Shown here: positions 46,954 through 56,907 of the stretch, piece after piece
Layout: the number at the start of each line of letters is the position of its first letter
How positions within the stretch are numbered: position 1 is the first letter of the stretch
Origin: Hydrogenimonas sp.
GTDB lineage: Bacteria; Campylobacterota; Campylobacteria; Campylobacterales; Hydrogenimonadaceae
DNA: 64,000 nt
Assembly (NCBI GenBank): GCA_003945285.1
Contig: AP019005.1
Location: forward strand, 1,626,001-1,690,000
Direction of reading: 5' to 3'
The notes under the pieces: generated by a model
The model's database searches: none
What the model was told of the DNA's origin: nothing
What the model saw: the letters and a program-made list of their open reading frames with translations, nothing else
Translations under genes and position numbers: made by a program

Positions 46954-47116
46954 CCCAAATCCCGAAATAGAGATAGAAGAACCCGTCACGACCGTTGCAG
47001 CCATGCACTTCCGGGAAAACCGTCGACGCACCTGACGGGTGCGCCTCAAACTTTCCCGAAACCGCCTGATTACAAGCATCACAACGTTTTCAAACTATTC
47101 TATTTCGAGATTTGGG
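46954..47116. repeat. MITE-like element, family B
   Basis: A 163-base element with 18-bp terminal inverted repeats, CCCAAATCCCGAAATAGA on the left (46954-46971) and TCTATTTCGAGATTTGGG on the right (47099-47116), one mismatch. It carries no gene. The right end matches the reverse complement of 8096-8122 over about 26 bases. Confidence 0.75.
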
Positions 47117-47149
47117 TTTTACGTTAAACTCGATCGGAAAACTGTATGA

Positions 47150-50149
47150 TTATACATCATTTTCCATATACCGAAGCTGTAACCCCTCATCCGTCATGAC
47201 GAAGCCCTGTATCGTGACTCTCCCTTCATGTACGAGTCTGTGGTGTTTTTTGCACAGGGGAATCAGGTTGTATTTGTGGTTTTGGTGAAAGTGGCCTATA
47301 CGGCCGTGCTTGTCGGACTCCGCCTGCGGAGCTATATGGTGCACCTCTTCTACCGGAGCACCGCAAAGGGCGCAGCTGCTTAGATAGAGCTCCTTGTTGT
47401 AGCGGCTTCTCCTCTTCTTTTTGAGCCGGCTCAGCTTCCCCTCTTCCTCTCCCAGCGACTCCCTGACGGCGTATGCGGTCTCTATGAAGCTTCTGTCCAT
47501 ATGCAGAGATTTCGCAAATTCCAGGCCGTAAAGCGTGCTTCCGGACCCAGGAGTCAGTTTGCGGTTGTATAGAAGCCTGTCTCTCTCCTCGTCATACTCT
47601 ACCCCCAGATGGAGGAAGATGACCCCCTCCATCTCGTTTACTATCTTCAACTCCTTCAGTCTGTGTAGGTGGGTTGCCACTATGAAGATGGCGTCAAGTT
47701 CATAGAGTCGCTTGAGGGCACTCGCCACTATCGCCACCGCGGACTCGGTCTCCGTTCCGTGGCTGATCTCGTCTCCTAGTACCAGCGACCCTTTCGAAGC
47801 GCGGTTGAATATGTTTTTGAGCTCCATCATCTCTATGGCGAATGTGCTGAGACCTTTGTAGAGGTTGTCCTTGCTGACGATTCTGGTGAAGAGTTTGTCG
47901 AAGAGATGGAACTTCATGGCAGCGGCGGGAACGAAGAAACCGGCCTGGGCCATGATAACCGCCATCCCGACACTCTTCATCAAAGAGCTCTTTCCGCTCG
48001 AATTTATTCCATAAAGAAGTATGCCCTGCACCGGCCTGTTGCCGCTCGCACTCAATGTTACATGGTCGTGCTCCACCGGTTCCGACAGATCCCCCATATA
48101 TATATCGTTGGGTATATATATGCCATTCTCTTCCCTCGACTCTATCAGAGGGTGCCTCAGCCCGATAATATCGAGTCTCTGCTCCTCCTCTCTCCTGTTC
48201 AGAATTTCGGGGCGCACATAGTTGTAGCGTTTGGCGGCCCTGGCCGTGGCTATGGCCACATCGAAGCGGCCCACGAAAGAGATGATCTGCTCGAGAAGCT
48301 GCGAGTAGCGTTTCTCCAGCAGTTGGAGAGATTCGACGTAACTCTGTTTTACAAGTGCAACGATGCGCGCCCGGTTGGCCATGACCGCCTTCGATATAGC
48401 ATCTATGAGCCCCGAAGTTATCTTGACACTGTTTTTCAGTTTTTTGTAGTTGAAGTCGCGCAGAAAATAGTGGTTTCCGTCAAGAAGGAGAAAACTCTCC
48501 ATAAGCTCCTTCTCTATCATGCCGAAGCGGGTGCGGGTTACATTCAGGTGGTAACCTTCGCTCTCGAGCCATCCGATACTCACAAACTCCGCGTCGATCT
48601 TCTCTCCACGGTCGAAAAAGTTCTCTATATGCAGCCTGACCGCCTCAAGCTTCTCCAGCTCTTTTCTGTTCTCTTCAACCACCTGATCAACGAAGAGGTT
48701 TATACCGGGCTGAAATATGTTGCTCTCTATCTGGTCTCTTCTATACTTCCCGCACTCTTCAAAAACGAACGTCTTTTCGAGTTCGGCGGCGAAACCCTCT
48801 ATATGGAGTCTAAGATCCTCCTCCACCTCTACACCGACCCCTTTCGCCTCCCAAACCATCCGCTCCAGCGCTTTGAGCGAATCGTATAGATATACGATTT
48901 CGAAAGGGTGTAGTTTCCCGAGCTTTATGCGGCGCAAAATTCGCTCCAGATCGTAGACCTCTTTCAGGGTATTCGAGAAGTTCTGGGTATGCTCCATCAC
49001 TTTTTCGGCCAGCTCGTAGCGTCTTCTGAGCTCTTTGGCATCGCATATCGGATTCAAAAGGCGCTCTTTGAAGAGCCTCTTCCCTATCGCCGTCGATGTC
49101 AGGTCTATAAGCTTGAGCAGCGTCATCTCGTCGGGGTCACGGCTGATGATATTGAGCTGTTCCAGGGCGTTGTTTCCTAGATATACGAAGTGCTGCCCTC
49201 CCAGAAAGATGGGACGGTTCATCTTCTCAATCAATGCGGCGTCGTGCTCAATGATGAAGTCGATCAGAAGAGAGAGGGATTCCGAAGCGTAGGGGTAGCG
49301 CTCAAGATCGAGATACTCCACGGGACTCAGGAACGATCTTATATCGTAGACATTAGCGAAAAGTTCGTTCTGATAGGCGATCTTGTGACGGGTTTTGCCG
49401 ACGGTATAGCTTATGTGACCCTCTATTTCGAGATATCTCAAGATCCATTCTACATCTATCGAGGAGTCGTTCGTAGTAAGAAGCAGTTCAGATGTATTGT
49501 AACTCTGCAGCAGGTTGAAAATCTCATCGAGCGCAAAAGTCTTGTCTTCCCTGGTACCGTGCACTTCGTTTAGAAAGGTTTTGCCGGTACTGACGTCGAT
49601 GGCACTGTAACCGCAGGAGTAGATTCCACTGTTTAGATCGACGATCAGTGACACTATGTAGTTCTCCGACGGCTCGGCTATATAGTCGAAATTTGTACCC
49701 GGGGAGAGAATATTTCCGATATAGCGCTTTATTTTCGGCGGGGTACCCTTCTGTCGTACAATGACCACGGTGTACTTTTTGCTCTGAACCAGTCTCGAGA
49801 GATACCTCTCTATTGAGACGGTCGGAACACCGGCCATCAGCGGGTTCGCAATGGAGTTTTCAAGTATGGTCTTGTTTTTTCTGGTCAGCTGGATATTCAG
49901 AAGTTCGGCAACCTCTTTTGCTTTGCCGATCTTCATCTCATCGTTGTTGACTTCGTAGACTTCGAAGAAGGTGCCGACCTCCATCAAGACGACCGTGTCA
50001 GCTCCGTACTTCTGTTCGAAGATTCTCTGCAGCTCGAAATAGATATCTGTCAGTAGTCTCTTTTTGTCATTGAGAAGTTCGTTGATCGCCTCGTTCCGCA
50101 CTTGTTTGGGCCCCGTATGCAACCGATGAATACGAACCGCTCGCAACAT
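47150..50149 (-). CDS. MutS7-type mismatch repair protein with C-terminal HNH nuclease
   Basis: A 999-residue protein. The N-terminal mismatch-recognition domain keeps GTFFEVYEV (the Phe-x-Glu motif). The lever/clamp region is followed by the ATPase: P-loop GINSSGKSS, Walker [17 protein letters not shown], and ATHLHRL. Residues about 920-970 form an HNH domain: [13 protein letters not shown], then [14 protein letters not shown]. This is the MutS7 architecture known from Campylobacterota, octocoral mitochondria and giant viruses, which couples mismatch binding and nicking in one chain. The ATG at 50149 has no SD site; a GTG at 50101 is an alternative start. Confidence 0.93.
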   Translation of the reverse strand: MLRAVRIHRLHTGPKQVRNEAINELLNDKKRLLTDIYFELQRIFEQKYGADTVVLMEVGTFFEVYEVNNDEMKIGKAKEVAELLNIQLTRKNKTILENSIANPLMAGVPTVSIERYLSRLVQSKKYTVVIVRQKGTPPKIKRYIGNILSPGTNFDYIAEPSENYIVSLIVDLNSGIYSCGYSAIDVSTGKTFLNEVHGTREDKTFALDEIFNLLQSYNTSELLLTTNDSSIDVEWILRYLEIEGHISYTVGKTRHKIAYQNELFANVYDIRSFLSPVEYLDLERYPYASESLSLLIDFIIEHDAALIEKMNRPIFLGGQHFVYLGNNALEQLNIISRDPDEMTLLKLIDLTSTAIGKRLFKERLLNPICDAKELRRRYELAEKVMEHTQNFSNTLKEVYDLERILRRIKLGKLHPFEIVYLYDSLKALERMVWEAKGVGVEVEEDLRLHIEGFAAELEKTFVFEECGKYRRDQIESNIFQPGINLFVDQVVEENRKELEKLEAVRLHIENFFDRGEKIDAEFVSIGWLESEGYHLNVTRTRFGMIEKELMESFLLLDGNHYFLRDFNYKKLKNSVKITSGLIDAISKAVMANRARIVALVKQSYVESLQLLEKRYSQLLEQIISFVGRFDVAIATARAAKRYNYVRPEILNRREEEQRLDIIGLRHPLIESREENGIYIPNDIYMGDLSEPVEHDHVTLSASGNRPVQGILLYGINSSGKSSLMKSVGMAVIMAQAGFFVPAAAMKFHLFDKLFTRIVSKDNLYKGLSTFAIEMMELKNIFNRASKGSLVLGDEISHGTETESAVAIVASALKRLYELDAIFIVATHLHRLKELKIVNEMEGVIFLHLGVEYDEERDRLLYNRKLTPGSGSTLYGLEFAKSLHMDRSFIETAYAVRESLGEEEGKLSRLKKKRRSRYNKELYLSSCALCGAPVEEVHHIAPQAESDKHGRIGHFHQNHKYNLIPLCKKHHRLVHEGRVTIQGFVMTDEGLQLRYMENDV

Positions 50150-50228
50150 CGGTTTTTCATACGATTATATCCTATCGGGGCTTGCGTGAAACTCAATCGG
50201 GCGCAGATTCCTCATTTTGGCTGTTCTG

Positions 50229-50519
50229 TTACATGCCTCCGCATTTACCGGGAGCACACTTCATCCCTTTGCTGCCGCATTTGCCTTTCGCCCCCTCTTT
50301 TTTATCGCTCCCGGAGTTGTTTTTCTCACAGTTGCAGTTCATTTTCTTCATGGCTTCACCGGGCTGCTCTTCACTCATGGGGCCGCTCTTTTCAGACTTC
50401 ATCATGGAGCCGCCGCATTTTCCCGGGGCACATTTCATCTCCGCATGGAGACCGGTAGCTGCGAAAGCGATTGCTCCTGCAACCATCAACATAACTTTCA
50501 AACCTGACATCTTTGCCAT
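50229..50519 (-). CDS. Cys/Met-rich secreted peptide with repeated KCAPGKCGG motif
   Basis: A 96-residue protein from the ATG at 50519, with AAGGATG upstream. The signal peptide ends near GLHA. The mature part of about 70 residues holds seven Cys and many Met. The motif MKCAPGKCGG appears at both ends, with NCNCEKN and KGKCGSKG between. Copper or other soft-metal binding is likely. The pattern recalls low-complexity GKCG proteins whose Cys are modified by MNIO enzymes in other bacteria, but no such enzyme is in the window. Confidence 0.8.
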   Translation of the reverse strand: MAKMSGLKVMLMVAGAIAFAATGLHAEMKCAPGKCGGSMMKSEKSGPMSEEQPGEAMKKMNCNCEKNNSGSDKKEGAKGKCGSKGMKCAPGKCGGM

Positions 50520-50622
50520 CACTCATCCTTTTTCTATTTTTGTGAAGGTGTATTATACATTAATGATCGTGTAATGATTGTGTATTCAGGAATAAAGGAG
50601 TATAAACGGATGTTTCTACACC

Positions 50623-51087
50623 TCACTCCATCCGCAGCAGCAGATCGAAATCCGTATCCGGATATATCTTTTTCAGCAGTTCAAGATTCTTTCTGAAATT
50701 TTGCGGCTCCATTCCGCTTTTTCTCAACATCTTTATGTAGGTTTTCGCCGCCTTGTACTCGTTGAAGAAGAGTGAGGCTTCGGCGGCATACTCGGCGGCA
50801 TATATCTGCCCCTCATCTATCGCCAGCTTGGCCGCTGGAAGCGCTCTGTCAGGTTTGCCGCCAAGCAGGTAGTACCATGCCGCCTTCGCGTGGGACCCAT
50901 CGTTGTCCACCGCATCAGCATACTCTTCACAAAAGCTTTTTTTACTCAGATCGCCTTTTATCTTCACGTAATATTCGCACTGTAGCATTAATTTGGCAGT
51001 ATCACATCCGCTGCAGTTGGGCTCTCCGGCGGATAGAACCGAAACCTGCATCATCATAAAACAGATTATTGCATTTAGCTTTTTCAC
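50623..51087 (-). CDS. Exported helical-repeat protein, function unknown
   Basis: A 154-residue protein with a signal peptide (residues 1-20), an early CSGCDTAKLMLQC stretch, and then TPR/Sel1-like helical pairs (AAWYYLLGGKPDRALPAAKLAIDEG, YAAEYAAEASLFFNEYKAAKTYI). The start is a GTG that overlaps the PilZ gene stop by four bases, so the two are coupled. Confidence 0.75.
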   Translation of the reverse strand: MKKLNAIICFMMMQVSVLSAGEPNCSGCDTAKLMLQCEYYVKIKGDLSKKSFCEEYADAVDNDGSHAKAAWYYLLGGKPDRALPAAKLAIDEGQIYAAEYAAEASLFFNEYKAAKTYIKMLRKSGMEPQNFRKNLELLKKIYPDTDFDLLLRME

Positions 51088-52229
51088 TCTCTGCCCCCTT
51101 TCAGCTTCCTGCCGGCCATACTCTTTATCTCCTTCATCAAAGAGAGTTCACACCTGGAGACAAATGAGGAGAGTATCGCTTCCTTCCTGGGATTTGCGTG
51201 CAGAAAGATGTGATATCTGCGCCGTTGGTCTCCGTGTGGGGAGATATACTGAAGAGAGCCTCTCATCGCGATACTCCTCACGGTTCCATCCTCCTGGGGA
51301 ATAGGAAGAGTCACCTCCACCTGTTCATAGAGAGGCAGTCCGTAACCGACATCTGCCTGAAGACAAACACCCTTACCGGATATATCGATAACATCTACGT
51401 CAAACTGCCTTCCCAGAGCGGTTATTCTGGCTTTCAGCGGGGTGTCGAGTGAGACCCTTACACGCTTTCTGCGCTGCGCGATGCTGTCTATCCAGGAAGG
51501 GTTGTCCGCCTGCGCCACGGCAACTTTTCCGCTGTAGGCTACACGCTCTATCTTCATCTCGATCGCAAAAGGCTCCATCCTCCTGTCGAAACAGACGACC
51601 CTCCCCTCACGTTCGGCCACCACACCTCTTTCTGCCGGCATCTGAAGCACCACCGAGCCGCTGCTGCTACGGCCGACTACAGCATCGTAGATGACAGGAA
51701 TTCCCTTATAGACGTTAAGAAGTCTCACAGACCTGCCGGATGGCAGCCACTTCTCAACCTCATCCGGCTTCAAAGAGAGATTGGTGGCGAACTCATGCTC
51801 CACATCGGCCTGCAGCACGCTTTTCAAATAGTCCTGAACAGCATCGAAATAGAGAGAGAGCGTAGCCAGGTACCTGAAAAGGTCCCTGTCGTCGGCATAG
51901 TCGCTGACCAGCCTCAGGGTGAAGGAAGATAGCAGTTTCTGAAGCAGCAGGAGCGGTACTATACCGCGGTTTTTGATATTAAGGAAGTCATCGACCACAC
52001 CGCTTTGTACAGGACTCTTGAAGTCGAAAAGAGCGTCGTAGAGTGTCGAAGAGAGGGTGAACAGAAACTTCTCTCTCATTTTCGAGGAGCCTATCTCTTT
52101 TCTGATCTCCTCTATGAAGTGTGCCGTGAATATCTCTTTATAGCCCTTTATGAAAGGGGTGATCGGCATCAGGTTCCGCCGCTCTTTCAGCATTCTCCCG
52201 TATACATCGCTCTCTCTTGGTAGAATCAT
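51084..52229 (-). CDS. PilZ domain protein (c-di-GMP receptor)
   Basis: A 381-residue protein. The first 170 residues are helical and unrecognised. Residues about 175-255 form a YcgR-N-like beta domain. The C-terminal PilZ domain has QRRKRVRVSLDTPLKA (RxxxR) and VDVIDISGKGVCL (the D/NxSxxG motif). It should bind c-di-GMP and could act on motility or attachment. It sits at the end of a same-strand run after exbB-exbD. Confidence 0.88.
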   Translation of the reverse strand: MILPRESDVYGRMLKERRNLMPITPFIKGYKEIFTAHFIEEIRKEIGSSKMREKFLFTLSSTLYDALFDFKSPVQSGVVDDFLNIKNRGIVPLLLLQKLLSSFTLRLVSDYADDRDLFRYLATLSLYFDAVQDYLKSVLQADVEHEFATNLSLKPDEVEKWLPSGRSVRLLNVYKGIPVIYDAVVGRSSSGSVVLQMPAERGVVAEREGRVVCFDRRMEPFAIEMKIERVAYSGKVAVAQADNPSWIDSIAQRRKRVRVSLDTPLKARITALGRQFDVDVIDISGKGVCLQADVGYGLPLYEQVEVTLPIPQEDGTVRSIAMRGSLQYISPHGDQRRRYHIFLHANPRKEAILSSFVSRCELSLMKEIKSMAGRKLKGGRE

Positions 52230-52236
52230 GTGAGCC

Positions 52237-52614
52237 TCACTGTCTGGTTTCGATACTGATCTTTTTGAAGCCGTTCGACTTCAGTATATCTATAACTTTC
52301 ACAAAGCTCTGGAAACGGCTTTTGGCATCACTTTTGATCAGTACCGCATCCTCTTTCGGATCAAGCTTCAGAACGAGCCGTTCAAGCTCGCTCGCCGTAA
52401 CCTCTCTATCTTCGAAGTAGAGTTTTCCGTCACTCTTTATGACGATGGTCTTCACCTTCTGAACCGGCGCCTCTTTACTGGAGGCTTCGGGCAGATCTAC
52501 CGGAATGGTCCCTTTGGCTACGAATGAAGCGGTAGTCAATACCACGACAAGCAGAACCAGCATGATGTCAATAAAAGGGAGGACATTTATCTGGTCGAAC
52601 TTTTTGACTTTCAC
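52237..52614 (-). CDS. exbD: ExbD/TolR family biopolymer transport protein
   Basis: A 125-residue protein with one membrane helix (about residues 11-31) containing the proton-pathway Asp16 in LPFIDIMLVLLV. A periplasmic domain ends KSNGFKKISIETRQ. With ExbB it uses proton-motive force to energise TonB-dependent uptake or a Tol-like system. No tonB is next to it. Confidence 0.93.
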   Translation of the reverse strand: MKVKKFDQINVLPFIDIMLVLLVVVLTTASFVAKGTIPVDLPEASSKEAPVQKVKTIVIKSDGKLYFEDREVTASELERLVLKLDPKEDAVLIKSDAKSRFQSFVKVIDILKSNGFKKISIETRQ

Positions 52615-53057
52615 TCCGGTCCGCTCCCTTTACGCTTTTGCAAAACCTCCCACTTTGCGGCTATTATCTCCGCACGTCTTGTCAGGAGGTTGTAAAACCA
52701 GATCGTAGGGATCGCTACCAGAATTCCGCCTGCCGTGGTCTTGAGTGCAAGTGCGAGCCCTACCATAATCTCTTTCGTCTCAATCAGGCCGCTCTGTCCA
52801 ATCGTCACGAATGTCACCATTATCCCCACAACGGTTCCCAGCAGCCCTATGAAGGGAGCGTTTGAGCCTATGGAAGCGAGCATGGTGAGATTTTCTCCGA
52901 GTGCTATCTCCAGCTCCTCTTTGTGCGAAAAACTGTTCAGGTCTATATGTTTGTAGTAGAAGTAGCGCTCCAGCGCCAGCCAGAGCGCAATAACGCTCAG
53001 CAGCCCGAGAGCCCCTATGAAAATGTAGTCGACACTATCAATCATCCAGTCGTTCAA
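52611..53057 (-). CDS. exbB: ExbB/TolQ family proton channel protein
   Basis: A 148-residue, three-helix protein with the family segment LTMLASIGSNAPFIGLLGTVVGIMVTF and the later GLALALKTTAGGILVAIPTIWFYNLL. The short form is typical of Campylobacterota ExbB. It overlaps exbD by four bases and follows the histidine kinase gene by three bases. Confidence 0.93.
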   Translation of the reverse strand: MNDWMIDSVDYIFIGALGLLSVIALWLALERYFYYKHIDLNSFSHKEELEIALGENLTMLASIGSNAPFIGLLGTVVGIMVTFVTIGQSGLIETKEIMVGLALALKTTAGGILVAIPTIWFYNLLTRRAEIIAAKWEVLQKRKGSGPE

Positions 53058-53060
53058 TCT

Positions 53061-53903
53061 CTATCTCCTAACAGATGCGAAGTTTAGGCGAAAGGTCGTA
53101 CCTTCCCCCTTTTTAGAATCTATCTTGATCTCTATTCCGTGCTCATCGCAGAATGTTTTGACTATATGAAGCCCTATTCCGTAACCGGATGCGCTCAGGT
53201 CACTCTGATAGTAGCGGTCGAAGATGCGAAAAAGTGTCGTCTCATCCATCCCGACTCCGCTATCTTTTATGACCAGCCACCCGTTATCTTCGTATATCCA
53301 TACGCTCCCGCCGGGCCGGTTGTACTTTATCGCGTTTCCAAGAAGATTGTCCACAGCCTTCTGGCAACCGCGTCTGTCGGCGGTTATATCCATTCCGAAC
53401 GCTCTATATTGTATCGAAATTCCGCCTGTTATATCCTCCATCTTGGCTACGCTTCTCTCCACGACCTTGCCGAGATCGAAACTCTCAAGCTCGACACCGC
53501 CTATCTCTTTCTTGATGAAATAGTCCAGGTCCTCGTAAAGTTCACCGAGATTCTCACCAGCCTTCTCTATCCTTTCGAGCCTTTTCAGCTTTTTGGGGTC
53601 ATCCTCTTTTCGTTTAAGCATGGATACGTTGGCGAATATCGTAGAGAGTGGTATGTTCAACTCATGCAGAGTATCTTTCAGAAGCCTCTCTAGCAGATCG
53701 TTGGTAACCGAAAGCGGCTCAAGTGCCACTTTGGAGAGGATATATCCGAAAAGAAGCGAGAGCGGCAGAAGCATAGCTATCACGATCATAAAGTTTCTGT
53801 TGGAGTATCCGAAAGTTTCGAAAACCGTCCACATGAGCCCGGCCATAGCTGCGAAGGATACGACATAGAAGATGAGAACCTTCCATATCTCGCTACGCTT
53901 CAA
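53061..53903 (-). CDS. Membrane sensor histidine kinase
   Basis: A 280-residue kinase with two N-terminal membrane helices (about 10-28 and 38-58) and almost no periplasmic loop. The H-box is DTLHELNIPLS (His80). The ATPase domain has N-box NLLGNAIKYNRPGG, G1 KDSGVGMD and G2 GYGIGLHIVK. The lack of a sensor domain suggests membrane or redox cues. Its partner regulator lies just upstream in transcription, overlapping by 11 bases. Confidence 0.92.
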   Translation of the reverse strand: MKRSEIWKVLIFYVVSFAAMAGLMWTVFETFGYSNRNFMIVIAMLLPLSLLFGYILSKVALEPLSVTNDLLERLLKDTLHELNIPLSTIFANVSMLKRKEDDPKKLKRLERIEKAGENLGELYEDLDYFIKKEIGGVELESFDLGKVVERSVAKMEDITGGISIQYRAFGMDITADRRGCQKAVDNLLGNAIKYNRPGGSVWIYEDNGWLVIKDSGVGMDETTLFRIFDRYYQSDLSASGYGIGLHIVKTFCDEHGIEIKIDSKKGEGTTFRLNFASVRR

Positions 53904-54546
53904 AGCGGTACCCTATTCCTCTTATGTTGACTATCGCCTCTTTGCCGAAGAGCTGCTTGAGCTTGTTTATGTAGACTCTGAGAGCGCCGGTCCCCGGAGA
54001 GTCGTCGCCGTATATTTCGCTCAAAATCTCCTCGGTACTCAGAACCTCTTTGCGGTTTTTCAAAAAGAGAGCCAGCAGTTCGGCAAGCTTCCTGGGAAGT
54101 GCGACCGGCTCGTTCTCCCTGTAGAGAACCAGCCTCTCCATATCGAACAGAAACTCCCCGACGGAGACTTTCGCCGGGTTGCGTGTGCGCCTCAACTGCG
54201 CCTCAACTCTCAGCAGAAGCTCATCGAGATCTATCGGCTTCTTCATGTAGTCGTCCGCTCCGCTGCCGAAACCTTCGACAAGAGCCTCCTTGTCCCGTGC
54301 TGAGGTTATATATACGGCAGGAGTCTCGTCACCGCTCTCCCTAAGCTGTTTAAGCAGTTCGAATCCGTTCATATCGGGAACGTTTACATCCAGAAGGTAG
54401 AGGTCGAACTTCCGCCCGTATGTAGCCTCTATCGCCTCTTTGGCGCCGATGCAGTGCAGCACATCGTACCCCTCACCCTCCAGAAAATCCACCAGTGTCT
54501 CACCGAAGAGCCTGTCATCTTCCAAAAGAAGGATTTTACCCGGCAC
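53893..54546 (-). CDS. OmpR-type response regulator
   Basis: A 217-residue regulator with receiver residues Asp10-Asp11, phospho-acceptor Asp53 in [11 protein letters not shown], a TSA segment and Lys near [10 protein letters not shown] winged-helix DNA-binding domain ends [25 protein letters not shown]. The start is a GTG overlapping the pyrC stop. It pairs with the downstream histidine kinase. Confidence 0.93.
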   Translation of the reverse strand: MPGKILLLEDDRLFGETLVDFLEGEGYDVLHCIGAKEAIEATYGRKFDLYLLDVNVPDMNGFELLKQLRESGDETPAVYITSARDKEALVEGFGSGADDYMKKPIDLDELLLRVEAQLRRTRNPAKVSVGEFLFDMERLVLYRENEPVALPRKLAELLALFLKNRKEVLSTEEILSEIYGDDSPGTGALRVYINKLKQLFGKEAIVNIRGIGYRFEA

Positions 54547-55549
54547 TCAAAACCCTCCACTCCAGGCTCCGGCCCGCAAACATGGGCACGACGGTACCCT
54601 CGTATATTTCGGGAACCAGATAGGGGCTCTTCTCGAGTACGACCTCTTTCGCCGGAGGGGTTATGCCGTATATCCGCTTCGCGTTGTCGCTTACGAAAGC
54701 CTGCAGGCTCTCCAGCGCCCCGTGCTTCTCGAAAAGCTGTGCAAGCGCCGGAAGCGCCAACGGGGCCGTGAAGACACCGGCGGCGCATCCGGGAGCCTCT
54801 TTCGCCTCTCTCGGGTGCGGAGCCGAATCGGAGCCGAACATAACTTTGGGGTTCGCTTTAAGCGCCGCATCCAAAAGAGCCTCTCGGTCTTCAGGTCTCT
54901 TTGCGATAGGCTTGCAGAAGAGGTGCGGCTGCAGCAACCCACCGGCTACATCGTCGAGAGTTATATAGAGATGGTGCAGGGTGACGGTTGCGTAGAGATT
55001 TTCGAATCTACCCAGGGCATCTACCGCCTCTTTCGTCGTTATATGCTCCATAACTATCTTCAGATCGGGGAAGTTGCGTGCAAGCTTCTCGTAGACAGGT
55101 ATGAACTCGGCCTCCCTGTCCATAACGAAACCGCCGGTCTCACCGTGCACGCAGAGCGGGATCCCTAGATCACTCATAACGTTGAGAACCGGGGCAAGCT
55201 CCAGCAGGTCGAATCCGCTCACTCCACCCTCCGAGTTTGTCGTGATCCCCGCCGGATAGAGCTTTACAGCCAGAATCTCATCTCTGACCGACTCCAGAAA
55301 TTCAGGTGTATAGTCCGATTTGAAAAAGAGTGTCATATAGGGGTTGAAAGAGTCGTTTCCGGCTGCCTTGACGACTCTTTTTCTGTACGACTCGACAGCC
55401 TCCTTCGTCGTTACCGGCGGGACCAGATTGGGCATGATCAGAGCGCCGCTGAAAGTTTCGGCACTCAGCGGAGCTACAATATCGAGCATCCTTCCGTCGC
55501 GAAGATGGAGGTGCATATCGAGAGGTTCATTTAATGAGACGACCATCAT
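54536..55549 (-). CDS. pyrC: Dihydroorotase
   Basis: Closes carbamoyl-aspartate to dihydroorotate in pyrimidine synthesis. The 337-residue protein has DMHLHLRDG (zinc ligands His13 and His15) and later [13 protein letters not shown], with the catalytic Asp and the substrate-loop His. It matches class II (E. coli PyrC-type) dihydroorotase in length. Confidence 0.96.
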   Translation of the reverse strand: MMVVSLNEPLDMHLHLRDGRMLDIVAPLSAETFSGALIMPNLVPPVTTKEAVESYRKRVVKAAGNDSFNPYMTLFFKSDYTPEFLESVRDEILAVKLYPAGITTNSEGGVSGFDLLELAPVLNVMSDLGIPLCVHGETGGFVMDREAEFIPVYEKLARNFPDLKIVMEHITTKEAVDALGRFENLYATVTLHHLYITLDDVAGGLLQPHLFCKPIAKRPEDREALLDAALKANPKVMFGSDSAPHPREAKEAPGCAAGVFTAPLALPALAQLFEKHGALESLQAFVSDNAKRIYGITPPAKEVVLEKSPYLVPEIYEGTVVPMFAGRSLEWRVLSAG

Positions 55550-55598
55550 TTTGACCTTGTTTGAAAAAAGTTGTTGTATTATATCGTTTACTTTTATT

Positions 55599-55735
55599 GA
55601 TTGACCTTACGTAAAAGCGGAAAAATATCGTTCAAAAAACAGTACCTGCCCGCCGGGCGCCGAAGGCGTCAGCGGTTTTCGGCGTCTGAGAGGACAGTTC
55701 CGGTCAAACATGAGGGTTTTGCGTAAGATCAGTTA
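55599..55735. repeat. MITE-like intergenic repeat, family A (both ends intact)
   Basis: A 137-base element bounded by GATTGACCTTACGTAAAA (55599-55616) and TTTTGCGTAAGATCAGTTA (55717-55735), near-perfect inverted repeats. Next to the left end is AAAAATATCGTTCAAAAAAC, shared with the copy at 23362. It lies just upstream of the DedA gene. Confidence 0.78.
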
Positions 55736-55753
55736 TTAACAAGGGCGAAGTCT

Positions 55754-56383
55754 ATGCATGAAATAGTCAACTGGATCGTAGAGACCGTCGGGGCCATGGG
55801 CTACCTGGGTATTTTTATAATGATGTTCCTGGAGAGCTCCTTCTTCCCCTTTCCTAGTGAAGTTGCGATGATTCCCGCCGGGTACCTGGCAAGCAAGGGA
55901 GAAATGAGCCTCGTCGCGGCATTTCTTGCCGGGGCTGGCGGTTCGCTGGCCGGAGCTCTTTTCAACTACGCCCTCGGGCACAGGCTCGGCAGGGCGTTTT
56001 TGATCAGGTATGGAAAATATATCTTTCTGAAGCCGGAGACGGTCGACAAGACGGAAGCCTTCTTCGCCAAATACGGCCCTGCCAGCACCTTCTGGGGGCG
56101 TCTGCTCCCCGGAATACGCCAGTATATCTCGCTGCCTGCCGGCATAGGGAAAATGCCTCTTTTGGCATTCAGCATCTACACATTTCTGGGTGCCGGCATC
56201 TGGTGTGCCGTGCTGCTCGGCCTCGGCTACATCTTCGGAGAGCACGAAGATCAGATAAAAGAGGTGCTGCACTATCTGATCGGAGGTATCATCCTAATGG
56301 TCATCGGGGTTTTCTACTACTACAGAAAGAGAAACAAAAAGATAGAGGAGAAATTCATAGAGGAGCTCGAAAGCGAAAAGTAG
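55754..56383 (+). CDS. DedA family membrane protein
   Basis: A 209-residue integral membrane protein with the DedA/SNARE-associated signatures FLESSFFPFPSEVAMIPAGYLA and FFAKYGPASTFWGRLLPGIRQYISLPAG (conserved Gly and Arg). Members take part in undecaprenyl-phosphate or lipid flipping and envelope integrity. The C-terminus is a charged cytoplasmic helix. Confidence 0.9.
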   Translation: MHEIVNWIVETVGAMGYLGIFIMMFLESSFFPFPSEVAMIPAGYLASKGEMSLVAAFLAGAGGSLAGALFNYALGHRLGRAFLIRYGKYIFLKPETVDKTEAFFAKYGPASTFWGRLLPGIRQYISLPAGIGKMPLLAFSIYTFLGAGIWCAVLLGLGYIFGEHEDQIKEVLHYLIGGIILMVIGVFYYYRKRNKKIEEKFIEELESEK

Positions 56384-56402
56384 GAGACGGCAATGCCGTC
56401 TC
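56384..56402. terminator. Hairpin between convergent DedA and PII genes
   Basis: GAGACGGC-AAT-GCCGTCTC, a perfect 8-bp stem directly after the DedA stop and before the end of the convergent PII gene. It probably works in both directions. Confidence 0.55.
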
Positions 56403-56422
56403 TCCCCTACTATCTCCCGGCG

Positions 56423-56782
<360 letters not shown>

Positions 56783-56790
56783 TTACAGCT

Positions 56791-56891
56791 GTTACGCAAA
56801 AAGCGGCTATTCCCTCTTCGCTTCTTCGATATTTTGCGGCGCCGCCCGGGAGGGCAGATCCGCACGGCGTGCGGGTTTTGCGCAAGGCGGT
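56791..56891. repeat. Intergenic repeat, family A-like, between amt and PII genes
   Basis: About 100 bases from GTTACGCAAAAAGC to GGGTTTTGCGCAAGGC, with the shared interior phrase GGGAGGGCAGATCCGCACGG. It is inserted inside an operon. Confidence 0.6.
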
Positions 56892-56907
56892 GATTTCAGC
56901 ACCGAAA

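Noticed and set aside
47150-47450. HNH segment of MutS7 as an inserted homing endonuclease
   Set aside because: It is in frame at the C-terminus and is the normal MutS7 architecture, not an intein or intron insertion.
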